A stretch of 64,000 nt of DNA from Onchidella celtica. Its lineage: Eukaryota > Mollusca > Gastropoda > Systellommatophora > Onchidiidae. The stretch lies in the NCBI GenBank assembly GCA_963931925.1, contig OZ007579.1, positions 27,274,367-27,338,366 of the forward strand, written 5' to 3'. Below, piece by piece: positions 21,013 through 42,215 of this stretch; positions within the stretch are counted from its first letter, which is position 1; each line of letters starts with the position of its first letter. Below the pieces are notes generated by a model. That model searched no databases, had not been told where the DNA came from, and saw nothing but the letters and a program-made list of their open reading frames with translations. The position numbers and the translations under genes were made by a program.

Positions 21013-22417
21013 TACAATAGGGCCCGATTCCTTACATCGAACCAGCGTCGGTAAAAACGTTGTAACTAGCAGATAGAGCAGAAATGATGTCATATATATG
21101 AGCAAACTGGACGACAATCCTACACTTCGGATTTTCTTGAGGTTGCAGGCTGAGTATAATCCTACGTGAATTTGATTTATTCATTAAAAAAAATATTTCG
21201 TTATTTATTTACTAGCTGAGGTCCCCGGCCCTGCCAGGGATAAATCGGTTTATTAGTTTCAGTTCTGGGTGATCATTATGGACCTGCTTCATCTTGCCTG
21301 TTCCTTTACGTTTATTTTATTTTTGTTTGTTTGTTTTTAGAGAAGTCTTACTGCGTTCCCTTCGCGTGTTGACTCCCTGCGTAATCCCTCAGTACCCGTA
21401 AAATGGCTAAAATTTTGGCACGGGTCAGTGTGTTTGATAGTGAACACATCACTGGAAGTGATAACGTCATGTGTTAATGGAAAAGGAATATAATATATTG
21501 GATTAGATTAGATACTTCCAGTGATTTTAATGGCTGCAGTTGTCAAAAAAAAAAAAGAAAAAGGGAACACGTATTTGGCAACAAAAGCGATTAGTCCAAA
21601 TTATTTTTTAGTTCTGTGCCAAATTTCAGCAACAGACGTTGTCAAATAAAGTCTGCAGGTTTGACTAAAGTTTGTATAGGCTGGGGCGTCTTTTTAAAAA
21701 ATATATTATTATACTAAATTTATATATTTTTATATACCTTGTTGCGAGTCAGAATTCATACTGTCTCCATTTTTTTTTGTGTGTGTGTGTCTGTTATTAA
21801 TTCTGAACATGTGGAAACCCAGTTGGAAGACGCGGGTTAGGGCAAAAACGACGCTAAATTATTGTCTCCAGGGCTGGATTAACCATTAACTAATATAAGC
21901 CTTTGCTCAGGGCATCAAAGGAAAAAGGTGGGGGGGGGGGGGCATCACAGAAAATTTTCATTGCCGGATTTACAATGGACCATATGGTGCAAAACTGCAA
22001 ACGGTGCAACTGAACCAGCGTCCACGTTAATGGTGCCCTCACAATAAATGAACAAAAAAATAAAGTATTTGCTGGCGTATAAAACTCACTTTTTTATATT
22101 TAAGTGTATTAAAATTGCCCTGCGCAATTTTTGTTTAGTTGTATTTTGAATTAAATAATAGTACATGCAGGCACCCAAATCTTGTAAGTGCTTAGGGCCT
22201 CTAAAAGCTGATTGTCTCCCAAGAGACAAGCACTTGACAGGTCAGGGTGCTGTTAAGTTTGTCAAACACTCAGATTGACTTTGTTAATCCGCCAGCCGGG
22301 TGGAGCTCAAGGAAGATTAAAATGTCTGGTGTGCTGATTTGAAAAGCCTTTGAGTGTCGGTGAACATGTTTGAGGAGCATGTGGGTGGGGAGCACCGGTG
22401 AGATCTGAGCTCTCAGC
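21013..22417. other. No gene recognised
   Basis: Includes A- and T-runs, a short GT run near 21780 and a G-run near 21932-21945. No splice-bounded frame. Confidence 0.5.
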
Positions 22418-22690
22418 ATTGGTCTAGAGGCAAGGTGCTGGCCTCTCATGCCGAAGGTACCGGGTTCGATTCCCGGTCGGTGCAGGCATGCTGATTTTTT
22501 GGGGGGGGGGGGGGCGGCGAACATTCCTGTCCCTGTTCCTATGGTAGGTGGGTTCGAGCACCTAGTCTTCTCGGATAAGGACAAAAAACTCGAAGGGCCC
22601 GTGTGCAAGTTCAAGATACCTTGGCAGTTAAAAGTGGAGAAGAGCAGGTCGAACAAGGCCGCTGCCTGGTTTTTAAAAAAAAAAATCCCT
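22418..22690 (+). mobile_element. tRNA-derived SINE, copy 1
   Basis: RNA polymerase III promoter boxes: A box TGGTCTAGAGG (22420-22430) and B box GGTTCGATTCC (22463-22473). The body is shared with 24974-25265 (for example GAGCACCTAGTC, CTCGGATAAGGA, TTGGCAGTTAAAAG) and ends in an A-run near 22675-22683. The tRNA head is not a functional tRNA gene: the acceptor arm cannot pair. The anticodon loop reads TCTCATG, so a Met-type origin is possible but not certain. A G-run (22500-22514) expands this copy. Confidence 0.85.
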
Positions 22691-24973
22691 ACCACAAAAA
22701 TACACACAATCATTAACCAGCTTTTAGAAGGCTTACCTTTGTGACAAATTCTTAACCTGTAATGCCCAATGTTCCATATTTGAAACATGTCATTTGGTAC
22801 CCATGGCTCTAGTCTGGGAATATTTTCTGCTTTATAAAAAAATAATTGTGTAATTATTTCTCATAAATATCTATATTTCTGTACACAGTGAAAATTCCAT
22901 TATTTTCAAGATCAGCTTGGTGTGTTCAGATATTCTGGAAAACGCGATAGATGCAAAGGGCGGTAGAGGGTTGAGACTTGCACCATTTTTTAGTTTAGGC
23001 CAACTGTGACAGGCAAGGGTCTTAATATGTATTTTGGCTTTTTGTTCATATTGATCCACAGACGAATTTTTCTCAACAGATCAACACATCATCACAGCTC
23101 TACGCTAATGGCATACGTTATTTTTGAAACTTTTGAGATATGAAAAAAAAAAAGAAATGTTTCTTTTTCTGTCATTTGGTGACCTATGTCATTATTATTC
23201 TATTGAATCGTTACATATTCCCATTGGCGCATTTCTTTTTCTATAATATTATCATTCTGATAACCCCCACGCTCAGGAATGCCATGAACCGTCAGTTGGC
23301 CTTTGGCATAAGTCTGACATTTGCCATTATCCTAGAGCACTGTCAATTTCTTGTAAGTCGTTCATTTCTATCACTGAGACTATTATTTCGTAACCAGAGC
23401 ATTCTCTTTCAGGCTCTGTGAATTTATGAGCCCAACTTTCTTTCTGGTGACCATTGACTTCAGCAACTGGGGTTAAGTAATGTCCCGCTCAATACTCAGA
23501 CGGTGTTATACTGTTTGATAGCTTTATAGCACATGGCAAAAGAGACTCAGCTGAAGATCAGCGCATCCTTTGAAAGCCTACATATCTTTGACCCTCTAGT
23601 GCATCGCATTCCATATCTGAAACACTTCAATAGAGCCAAATGTTCTATAATTGGAATATCTCTGGAGTTATCTGCAAAATAAAAATATTTATGCGTGATA
23701 AATTTTCATATTTCTGCATTCAATTGACCATTTTGAATTAGTTCCGTAAGATTCAGAATTGTTATGTTGGCTAAGCGAATGTATGTTAGGGCATTAGAGT
23801 GTTAAGTACTAATTTGTTCAGAGGAGGGGGGGGGGTGGTGAGTTAATACAATGATGGATGTTTTAGAATTTCCGAGAACATTACCTACTTTGTCTTATCT
23901 CCATAATAAAGGTATACGTCGCAATTTCCATCTAGAACACTTCATCTTACGTGCGAAAAAATCACATTAAGTAAAACAAACAACCAAAAATCTCATTTCT
24001 CAAGACTGTGGCAGGTACTGAAGACACCTAAACTTTCAAAGGGAGAGTAAAAAAATTCTTTAAGAATAAAATTTAGAAAAGGCACAGGTGATAATTATTT
24101 CCAACTACTGCATTTGAATTTCTTGTCAAAACACATTACTTTCTAAACTTAGAACTTCTACATTTTCTCCTGTTCAAGTGATTACAAAAGTAATGCTTTT
24201 GTCTGCAGCGAATCTGTTAATCACAAGTGCAGTCCTAATGATTCGGTCAAAACTGAAAATAATCAATGAGGCAAACTGTCTCCTTCAGTTTGATCATGGT
24301 GTTGTCCATTATCAGTTCTAACTTGACGCCTTTCATGTTAACTCTCTAGTGCCCGAACGAAAATTGCCAATCCCAAAACTTCTGAATTACATGTAATATG
24401 CTGAACTTATTTTAAATAGTCAGAGTATTGCAAAAACATATTAAATATGTAATTGGAAAAATTATTTGTTGATAAAATAGGAAGAGTACTTGCCTCAAAC
24501 ATAAAGCATTTTGGCTCCAGGTGACCTGTTTCAAATATGGTACACTGGGCGCAAGGGGGTTAAACAAGTATTTAATATTCAATTCTGATCATGACGCCAT
24601 CCTGCCGAACCTCTGTCCATATTGACTTGACGCCTTTCGTGTTAAACAAGTATCTTCTAATCTTCTGTATGTCCCGTAAATCCCCCTTTGCCTGTCAGGA
24701 CAGCCCCATCTGTTTGCACTGAGATCTAATCTAACGGCATTTTCCTAAATCCCTTCAGTAATTCTGACAGTCGTATCAACATGATCAGCATTGTCTTACT
24801 TTGATATAAGTTTATTATCTTAAAGACCGTGGCTTAAGTAAATCGACAGCACATCAATTCATTCTGTCTCTTGCGTAAATGGTTTCATAAGCCTATGAAA
24901 ACAAATGGCAAAAGGTTCTGCAGAATTTGAATTAAAAAAAACTACATGCTGATTGACATAGACAACGGAGACA
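22691..24973. other. No gene recognised
   Basis: AT-rich; short homopolymers and a G-run at 23826-23836. The phrase TTGACGCCTTTC.TGTTAA occurs at about 24325 and 24628, a short local repeat. One splice-like segment (23279-23357) was considered and rejected. Confidence 0.5.
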
Positions 24974-25265
24974 CGTTGGTCTAGAGGCAAGGTGCTCGCC
25001 TCTCATGCCGAAGGTACCGGGTTCGATTCCTGGTCTATGCAGGCATGTTGGAAATTTAGGTGAATTTCCTGTCCCCGATCCCATAGTAGTACGGATCGAG
25101 CACCTAGTCCTCTCGGATAAGGATGAAAAATCCGTTGCGCACCTTACAGATACTTTGGCAGTTGGAAATCGAAAAGAGCAGGCCTAGCATGGCGGCTGCC
25201 CGAGCAAAACTAAAGGCACTTATCTCTATCCTCCCTCTCTCTCTCCCTGATAATTCTGTTAATTC
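24974..25265 (+). mobile_element. tRNA-derived SINE, copy 2
   Basis: A box TGGTCTAGAGG (24977-24987), B box GGTTCGATTCC (25020-25030), same order of body motifs as copy 1. The 3' end is a CT-rich tail (CCCTCTCTCTCTCC) rather than an A-tail. The two copies differ by scattered substitutions and small indels. Confidence 0.85.
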
Positions 25266-25492
25266 TTGGAGTTGGGTGTTAACTCAGGGGACAGTTTAGG
25301 TTCAGCAGTCATCCACCCAGACCATTACAATCGGTATATTTGAATGACACAAAAGTCAATGTTCACATTAATACCTCTCACTATGCCCTGCGAAAGACAA
25401 CGGTTTCTCTTAAGACTTCTCTAACGATCATTGTTACGAAATTTACATTTTTCACCGCACCACACACATAATTATGACAGTGATTGTTGTTA

Positions 25493-25776
25493 TCTGTACG
25501 TACGTACCCCAACTGTTTTGCGCTGGGAGTACGTATTTTAAAGCCTTTTGTGACTCCAGAGCTAGATAGCTCTCCCCCGAAATACTCCCAACAACAACCT
25601 GGATTAATTATTCTTTCAGATTTTCTTTTTGTTTTCCTCCTGTTTTTTGGTTGAAAGGGCAAGGGGCGGGGTTGGGGATTCGATAGGATTTAGGGCTGAG
25701 GATAAGGACGGGATTAAGGATGGGTACGTATACGTTTGCGCCACTAGCGCAAAGCGCTTGGGGTACGTACGTACAA
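25493..25776. repeat. Fold-back (inverted-repeat) element W
   Basis: The left arm (25493-25529, containing GTACGTACGTACCCCAA) pairs with the right arm (25742-25775, containing TTGGGGTACGTACGTAC), extending into TTTTGCGCT / AGCGCAAAG. About 284 bp, with no coding capacity; MITE-like. Confidence 0.7.
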
Positions 25777-26070
25777 GTAACAGGAGTCCTATGAAATATT
25801 TATTATTTTTATGCGACTGTCATCTTGACAGGTCGATATGACCATTAGAGCTTTCACAATAAAATCTTCATGTGTTCTTGCCGTGTAGTGCTAAGAAAAT
25901 GTATAGCTGTTAATCACTGTTATATCGAAGTTTCATAAGAAGTTATGAGATACGGAAAACTAGAACCATTACAGTACTGAACTTATCGACCTTTCTTGTG
26001 AAGAGCACAGGAGACGGTAGAAGGAAGGGGGACATAATTATGCACTTAGGTCCATTGTTAAATAAAACTA

Positions 26071-26290
26071 CGATGGATGGATGGATGGATGGATGGGTGG
26101 ATGGATGGATAGATGCATGGCTGGATGGGTGGATGGATGGATGGATAGACGGGTTGATGATGGCTGGAGGGGTGGATGAGTGGATGGATGAATGAAAGAA
26201 GGACTTAGGGAAGGGCGGATGGATGGATTGATGGATGGATGGGTGGATGGATAGATGGATGGACGAACGGACAGATGGATGGGTGGATGA
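26071..26290 (+). repeat. (GGAT)n tetranucleotide array, interrupted
   Basis: Two runs of ATGG/GGAT repeats separated by degenerate sequence at about 26150-26215. The apparent Met-Asp-Gly-Trp and Ile-His-Pro-Ser frames are repeat artefacts. Confidence 0.93.
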
Positions 26291-26340
26291 ATTTCTACGG
26301 TACAAACTGTTGATCACTGGACTCAAACTAAACATTTTGA

Positions 26341-26538
26341 AGCTGTGTTTTCATGTGTACGGAAGTGGGGATGGAAACGACAGAAATCCTTCAAGTAGTG
26401 AAACTGCAGGAATGTTTTCATATGTACGGAAACGCCATTTCCCTATACATGGAGACATCCTTCTTTTTTTTTTTTTTTTTTTTGTAATACTTGATGGATT
26501 TTTGCCGTTTCAGTTTCCGTACACGTGAAAACACAGCT
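26341..26538. mobile_element. MITE family X, copy 1
   Basis: Terminal inverted repeats AGCTGTGTTTTCATGTGTAC and (right end) GTACACGTGAAAACACAGCT, 198 bp apart, with an inner pair around TTCAAGTAGTGAAA / TACTTGATGGATTT and a T-run in the centre. The same layout occurs at 28416-28613, 33912-34045 and 34676-34852. Confidence 0.8.
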
Positions 26539-27126
26539 GTTAGAGTATTAAAGATTAGAAAATAAGGACAAATCACTGTTTTGAGGGTGACAGTACCAAA
26601 ATAGTCGTCATTCAAAAAGGCATCGTTAAATCAATGTGAGAGAATTTTCCAGTCACATTATTTTGTCAATTGACGCTTATTGACCCTCGCATGCCCAGCA
26701 ACTCATATAATTATGGAAAAAACGACCATATACCCATTACTTATTTTGTAAGCATCTTCTAATTTACCAATAGAAACTTTTTCAGTGATAAATATTGACA
26801 CTTTCTCTTTATTTGACTATGTTAAGTCATGTTGGTAAGTCATGGATTTTTAAAGCTTTTTTGGTTTGTTTGTTTGAAAGTAGTTGCTAATTTATGTGTG
26901 GGCAGTAGAGGGTTAAGATCATCCAAACCAAATTCTGTAAAGTTGAGCTGGTAGCGCACTGAGGGAAGCCTGTTGTGTGCCGGTTTTGACCGAGGCTTGA
27001 ACTTGCTTTGAAACCACAAGCTAACAGAATTGTCTCCATCTCACAAGTGGGCGAAGTCCCGTCTATCTCCATATTCCACACACACACACACACAAAAACC
27101 ATGCAAAAAAGACTTGACCCAATGCA

Positions 27127-27337
27127 CGATGGGCCTAATCCTTTTCAGCGTTTTGCTCAAGCCTTTGCCTCGTAGGGGAGGTGTAATACCAAGCCCGGCC
27201 AGACATAGTCAAATGCTGAGAGACAAGAAGTGCACACAATCATCTATCTATTATCTATTTCAGTAACTTGCAACCTTTGGCATGACTAACTGACCAAACT
27301 ATACACTCTTCAGGCCTTAAATTTGGCAGGAAGGTGG
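27127..27337 (+). repeat. 211-bp unit, source-like copy
   Basis: Begins CGATGGGCCTAATCC and ends GGCAGGAAGGTGG. Matches 28061-28271 over the full 211 bp with two visible substitutions. No target duplication flanks this copy. Part of it (AAGCCCGGCCAGACATAG ... ACAAGAAGTGCACACA) belongs to family Y. Confidence 0.9.
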
Positions 27338-27672
27338 CAATTGAGATAAGGAAGATGACGGCTATAATTAAAAGTTGTTTACTTCAAGCATGTATTTTTA
27401 AAAAAAATAACAATGTTTATTGCTATGTAACATTTGTATTTCTGCATGTTTGTTTCGTAATATATAGTACCGTGCATGTCATAAAAAGTAACAATATCAA
27501 GCGTTCAGTTTGGTGCGTAATGTTGTGGTGCGCATGAGTTCTGAAGCAAGACTGTAGTTTATTACTTTTATTATACTAGGGGAGTGGGGGGGATCACATG
27601 ATTGTTTATTCTGGGCAATGCCCGGTAGCTCATCTAGTTTCCTATATTTTCTTTAAAAATCCAGAAAGACCC

Positions 27673-27773
27673 TGTCATACTAAGCTAGGTCAGACACAGT
27701 TTCTGCCATTATTTCTTTGGTGTACATTTTGCTGGCAGCATCTGACTGTGTGTGACCGGGCTTGCTATGATAT
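27673..27773. mobile_element. Fold-back family Y, copy 1
   Basis: A hairpin-forming unit: GTCATACTAAGCTAGGTCAG at the left pairs with TGACCGGGCTTGCTATGA at the right. The equivalent in 46714-46820 is better preserved. Confidence 0.65.
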
Positions 27774-28060
27774 CTCTCTAGGACGCCCGACTTTGGACTA
27801 ACTGGTGTCCTGCCAGTTGCGCATCGTTACGCGGGGCCATAAACTTTGTATCCGGCGTAGCGTAGAAGACAGGGAGACCAAAGTAAACAGAGTGTATGAT
27901 TTGATTGCCTTCGCATCCTTGCTTACAGTAAGTTGAAAGCATGGGGAGTTAAGCTATTGAAGTACCATCGAGTTCAGTCCCTTATTTTATAGATTTATTT
28001 CCAGAGTAAATGCCGCAATAGTCCACAGGATCTTTACTGGGAGTCTTGATTACTGTAGCA

Positions 28061-28271
28061 CGATGGGCCTAATCCTTTTCAGCGTTTTGCTCAAGCCTTT
28101 GCCTCGTAGGGGAGGTGTAATACCAAGCCCGGCCAGACATAGTCAAATGCTGACAGACAAGAAGTGCACACAATCATCTATCTATTATATATTTCAGTAA
28201 CTTGCAACCTTTGGCATGACTAACTGACCAAACTATACACTCTTCAGGCCTTAAATTTGGCAGGAAGGTGG
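28061..28271 (+). mobile_element. 211-bp unit inserted with a 15-bp target duplication
   Basis: A copy of 27127-27337, flanked exactly by TTGATTACTGTAGCA at 28046-28060 and 28272-28286. The perfect 15-bp direct repeats at the very ends of the copied segment show that it was inserted as a discrete unit, 934 bp from the other copy. No A-tail or tRNA-like head is visible, so the mechanism (LINE-assisted retroposition or templated insertion) is open. Confidence 0.88.
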
Positions 28272-28415
28272 TTGATTACTGTAGCAAGGGTTATCAACCC
28301 TATACGAAATATTTGCCCCTTTACAGAAGATGACAAAGGAGCATGCACAGCCAAGTTAGTACTTGGAGTGAACTAAAGCTTTGAAATGCAGAAAAACAAA
28401 AAAAGAAAGTCTCTA

Positions 28416-28613
28416 GATGTGTTTCTATGTGTGCGTAAACGCTAAAGGCAACGTTAAACCCCTTTCAAGTAGTGAAATAGAAAGTTGAATGTTTTCATGT
28501 GTGGGGAAAACGCCATTTCCTTACACGTGTAGCCTAAACACTTCTTTTAACTACTTGATGGATTTTCCCCGTTTCTATTGTCGTTTCCGTTTCTGTACAC
28601 ATGAAAACACATC
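28416..28613. mobile_element. MITE family X, copy 2
   Basis: Ends GATGTGTTTCTATGTGTGCG and ACACATGAAAACACATC, with the shared inner motifs CTTTCAAGTAGTGAAAT and CTACTTGATGGATTTT. More diverged TIRs than copy 1. Confidence 0.75.
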
Positions 28614-30516
28614 GTCAGTGTTTAATCATTTGAAAGAAACTGCCGTTCACCTCACGTAATCGCGTGTCAGTGATTTTTGGTTGTTTTGAGTTATGACTAC
28701 CCAAATCATCGATCGTGAGGAGATTTACATTCTCACGGTATCTTTTAAAGATTTGATGTTATAGGCAGTAAAGTTTTTGCCACAGCCAAGAATAAATAAA
28801 GTGACCAAACCTTTGAAACACTCTTCGGTAAAATTTAATAATGACAAAATTGTTGATACGCCAGTGCGTGAAATGAAAGGCGCAATAGAAAACCTGGATT
28901 TAGTTCATATAATAATCTTGACCAATGTTTTCACCATTGATGGATTTCCTCGTGTAGATCAGCACTTGGGTGAAGTACCATCTTACTACCATTGTTGGTT
29001 TAACACATAACAAACAAAATACAAAGGAGTGGGACGGTGTTGAGGACGTATTGAGCCCCGTCAGACACGGTCAGGTGCTGGCTGGCAAGAAGTGCACATC
29101 ATAATTTCCTAGGTTTCTTTAGTAAATCCGGGAAGACCGGAAGGTAGGCTCAAGCCTAGGGCCTCAAAATCTGGAGCCAATCTGCATAATATTTTCTGAC
29201 ACCCGTAGCATTTTCTTACTTTGATGTTACAGTGCACTGTAGTTTCTGAACAAGTCTTTTGTTATTTTCCTGGCTTATGTCCTTTCGAGGAGGAATTGCT
29301 AAGTGCGGAATTTTAAACACCTATCATCACCAGTGGCGTTACTCAACTTAATTAAAACACTTTCATTTTTCTCTAGGCTTGAAGGCGGGGGATTGGGCCC
29401 AGTGCATGGGTAACAGTAGAGCGGCAAAACCGGCATACCCAAATAAATGATCATTCCAACCGTTTCGACCTCTGGAGTGTCTTCGCGGTGCCGTCATTGA
29501 TAATAATGTCCACCGGCAATCCCACGAAATAAAGGTCCGGGTAGCCGGAAGAATTAGTTCTGAAGGCGTCGGGTTCCTTCTAGCGATGAGACGTGTTTTG
29601 ACTTTAACAATGGAAGAACTCTAGCCCTGTGGTGGTAGCCAAGTCTCGGGTTGTAGTGTTGAAAACAATCATTGGATTTACCTGTTGTAGGTAGCAAGCA
29701 AATGTTTTCCTAACAGGAAGTGTAGAGAATAGAAATCAGGATGAAAGCTTCCAATTTCTGAGGTTGTTCGTAGGTCGAAGTCCTGTTTCCACAGTCTGTG
29801 GACAGTTTTTCGTGGACATTGAGAACTATTTTGGAATGTTCGTTCTCCCGTTTTTCAAAGGATTTTGTTTCTTTATAGGAAGAAGTGCAATAGGCAACGA
29901 CTAATTTTCCTGTCTTCAAAATATTTCAATATTGCCATAAAGCATGCATTTGACTTAGTGTGTTCACGGATTATTTATTTGTTTGTTTCATTCATTTTTT
30001 AAAATGCAATGTGAATAGGATTAAATATCAAGTGATCTGTAATTTATTCAATATTCTCTTCAGATTATTTATTTATTTACTTATTTGTCTAAGTGTATTT
30101 ATAATTTATTTATCCACTTTCCCCACTTTTTCCTTAACAATTAATTAATAACTTATTCTCATTTTCTACCTTTTACTGAATTTTGGGATTTCTATCGTAC
30201 AATAACAGCACTTTCTGGGACAATTTGGCCAGCGTTAGAAAAAAATACTTGTACAAAGACAAAAATGTAAATCTGCGCCGTATATCTTTACAACACCTTC
30301 ATTAATCTGTAGGAGACTTTTCATTGTGAGGAATAACCGAAATTTGGAATGATGTATTTCTGGAAACTGAAGAGGAGATGGTTAATGAAGAAGGTAGGTT
30401 ATTAACTGAGAGCAGGCTGGTAGACAGACCATGCACGATTATTTTGATGTGCTTACATTTTACCGACGTACATTCCCCTCTCCCTCCCTACTTACTTGCC
30501 TACCTGCGTGCCTATC
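28614..30516. other. Non-coding; fragments of families A and Y
   Basis: 28838-28880 repeats the GATACGCCAGT...GAGATG segment found upstream of family A at 10150 and near 36470. 29053-29140 is a family Y fragment (CAGACACGGTCAGGTGCTGG ... AAGAAGTGCACA). The rest shows no gene. Confidence 0.5.
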
Positions 30517-30634
<118 letters not shown>

Positions 30635-30944
30635 CCTAAAATTATTTGAATACCTCGATTATTTTGCCCAAACAAATACACGGACCCAAACGGTGAACCG
30701 TGAGAACCAATTCCTGTCCACACACTTACCATTGTCTAATACCCACACGGGTGATCGTCCCCCTATAGACCCCATTTAATTTGTCCACGACCTGTGACCA
30801 GTTGTACGGCACCGATGCATGGTAACGTTGTTAGATCCTGCTTTAGACGGTCTGTCATTGTCTAAAGTTAAGTAACTACAGTATATGGTTTTTGTCCGTG
30901 GTGATTCTTTAGAAGTCCAGACTGAGGAATGAATCGATTTAAAA

Positions 30945-30948
<4 letters not shown>

Positions 30949-31011
<63 letters not shown>

Positions 31012-31115
31012 CAGAGAGACAGATAGACAGACAGACAGACAGAGAGAGTCAGAGATAGAGAAAGAGAGCGAAAGAAAGAGAGGGAGAGAGAGGAGAGAGA
31101 GAGAGAAAGAGATAT
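30949..31115 (+). repeat. (AG)n microsatellite with degenerate purine tail
   Basis: Pure AG for about 60 bp, then ACAG/AGAGAA variants. Purine-only on +. Confidence 0.95.
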
Positions 31116-31537
31116 AGAGAGTTGGGAAGGGGGAGGGGGTGCGATGGGTTAATAAGATCCAAGCAGTTAAATAATGCATACCACGTCATGAAAGTCAAAG
31201 TACGGAAAAGCTTTTTATTTTTGTCATTCCACTCCAATTAATATACTCAAGTAAAACAATTTTTCTCCAGGTTCAATGTATGGGATGCGCACGTCTATTT
31301 TGCGCAAGTTTCGTAGAACCCCATCCATTGATTCCCCCATGACCACCCACCTCTTGTTGTCTCTTTTAGTTCCTTTCCTCGCTGTCTTACCACATACACC
31401 CACCTACCCGTCTACACACACATACTCACGCATACACACGATCCCACCTACATAGGCACTCACACAGATACAGACACCCCCAAACCCCTCATACACACAT
31501 ATACACACGATAATATACACACATACCCACAACGCAT
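31116..31537. other. Non-coding, CA-rich
   Basis: Contains scattered CACA/ATACACAC runs (31390-31530); no gene seen. Confidence 0.5.
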
Positions 31538-31625
31538 TTTAAACAAGTGTCAAAGTATGCATTTGTTATACCTCTTGTACATACTAAAAGATCTCAGTTT
31601 TTTTGCAGGAAATGGAGACAGAAAG
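31538..31625 (-). repeat. Dispersed repeat family A, fragment (inverted)
   Basis: TTTTAAACAAGTGTCAAAGT and ATACTAAAAGATCTCA are the reverse complement of the family A core. It lies just upstream of the first recognised exon of the EF-hand gene. Confidence 0.6.
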
Positions 31626-31806
31626 AGCAAGAACTATGGTTGCGATGAATCAGACTTGACCATTGTCATTTTTCTACATCTATTAAAATTTGTTCTCAGG
31701 TGACAGCACAAAAATATACCTAAAAATTTCCCTATTCAAAGACATGCAGTTTGCAATCATGTTCAAAATATAATTATTATTGTTCTATCCTTTTATTCTC
31801 ATTCAG

Positions 31807-40912
<9,106 letters not shown>

Positions 40913-41520
40913 TTATTCTATAATTATGTTATTACAAGCTGTGAGTGGATCTGACGAAATCGGGCTGAAGTTAAAAGATCAAATTCCCTGAGAATACCCC
41001 TTCAAGGGTTGAACATTTTCTTTGGAAATTGTGATTAACTTATAATATGAAAACTTAGCAATTTTTTCTGCATTCAGTCAGAACATTTTGTTTGAAATCG
41101 TCTTAGAAATATTTTATTGTGATTTAGGTTTAAAATTTTCACCTTTAGCCGGTTTTGTTGTTTTTTGTCAGATCCATCCACAAATATCTGTCTTATTAAA
41201 GCAAGTAGGCGCACAAATAGTTGAATGGATAGGCTGTGAGTCGCAGAATAGTGCATTCTAGGTGAACATAAGAATCTGGGCTCACTCAGTCTGGTTTAGT
41301 TGGTAGTGAAGTAGAAATGTAAGAGCTGGCAATCTGGGGAAAGTGGTAGCTTGTCTGTGTCTTAAGTAAACGATTGAAAACGCGCCTGGCTATGCCATCC
41401 GCTAAACAGGTGTATGTCAGTGTGAACGAGAGAGTTAATTGTTGAGAATGACAGACTGAAGGAAAGATGAAATGACAAGAGAAATGGCGAAGATACTGGG
41501 TAGGACTAGGAGGAAGAGGG
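40913..41520. other. Probable 3' flank/UTR of the EF-hand gene; no gene seen
   Basis: AT-rich, no recognisable frame. Confidence 0.5.
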
Positions 41521-41522
41521 TA

Positions 41523-41523
<1 letters not shown>

Positions 41524-41614
<91 letters not shown>
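41524..41614 (+). repeat. (GA)n microsatellite
   Basis: Nearly pure AG with a few AAAG interruptions. Confidence 0.95.
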
Positions 41615-41617
<3 letters not shown>

Positions 41618-41937
41618 GAGACTGGCCAGTGAGGAGGAGGATTAAGTGAGAACGACAGGAGAAATGCGAGGGGCGACACAGTTTACAGAATTTGAAGGTC
41701 AGGGACGAATTAAGAAAAAACAAACAATAGCACTAGTCCGGCAGATAGAAAGAAAGATTGGGGGGGGGGGGGTAGGTTCGCCAACAAGAGGCGGAGAAGT
41801 TAACGCCGTTGGACTCTCATTCGAGTTACTACAGTGGCTGGTTCCACGTGATGTAGTGCCAGAAGTTCACCCTTTCTTTGCAACAATAGGGCTGGATAAA
41901 ATTTAATGAACTATTTCAGTGATCACAACCTTCTACC

Positions 41938-42065
41938 TTGTTTGTTCTATCTTCATTTTCTAAAAAAAAAAAATGGAGATCTTTTAGCATGTAAAAGAGG
42001 TGAAACAAATGCATACTTTGAAACCTATTTAAAATGATTTGTGGCACTTATCAAGCTTAGATTTT
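41938..42065 (+). repeat. Dispersed repeat family A, copy 2 (truncated)
   Basis: Contains GGAGATCTTTTAGCATGTAA and GGCACTTATCAAGCTT; the 3' half of the family is absent. Confidence 0.7.
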
Positions 42066-42215
42066 GAGTAAAGTCCACCGCATGAAGCTGTTGATTCAAT
42101 TTCTGAAATTAAAAAAAAAAAACATTACCCCAATACAATCATAATTATTTCAAAATCCCATGCACGATGGTTTCCTTGTTTTTCCTAACATGTTTTCTGA
42201 ATGTTGAATTTTATG

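Noticed and set aside
22420..22490. tRNA gene
   Set aside because: Pol III boxes are present but the acceptor stem does not pair and the sequence continues into a SINE body shared with a second locus.
22270..22788. 172-codon - strand frame
   Set aside because: Antisense to the SINE; SINE heads often leave such frames open by chance.
23279..23357. Possible exon between AG and GTAAGT
   Set aside because: Encoded peptide has no protein-like character and no partner exon in frame.
25943..26335. 130-codon - strand frame rich in Ile-His-Pro-Ser
   Set aside because: Translation of the GGAT array.
30355..30400. ATG followed by 15 codons and a GT, in phase with the first EF-hand exon
   Set aside because: Too short to judge, weak donor (GTAGGT), and no promoter or conservation evidence; could not be accepted as the first exon.
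31613..31660. Acceptor-like T-run followed by GAAATGGAGACAGAAAGAG
   Set aside because: Adjoins repeat family A and has no donor before an in-frame stop.
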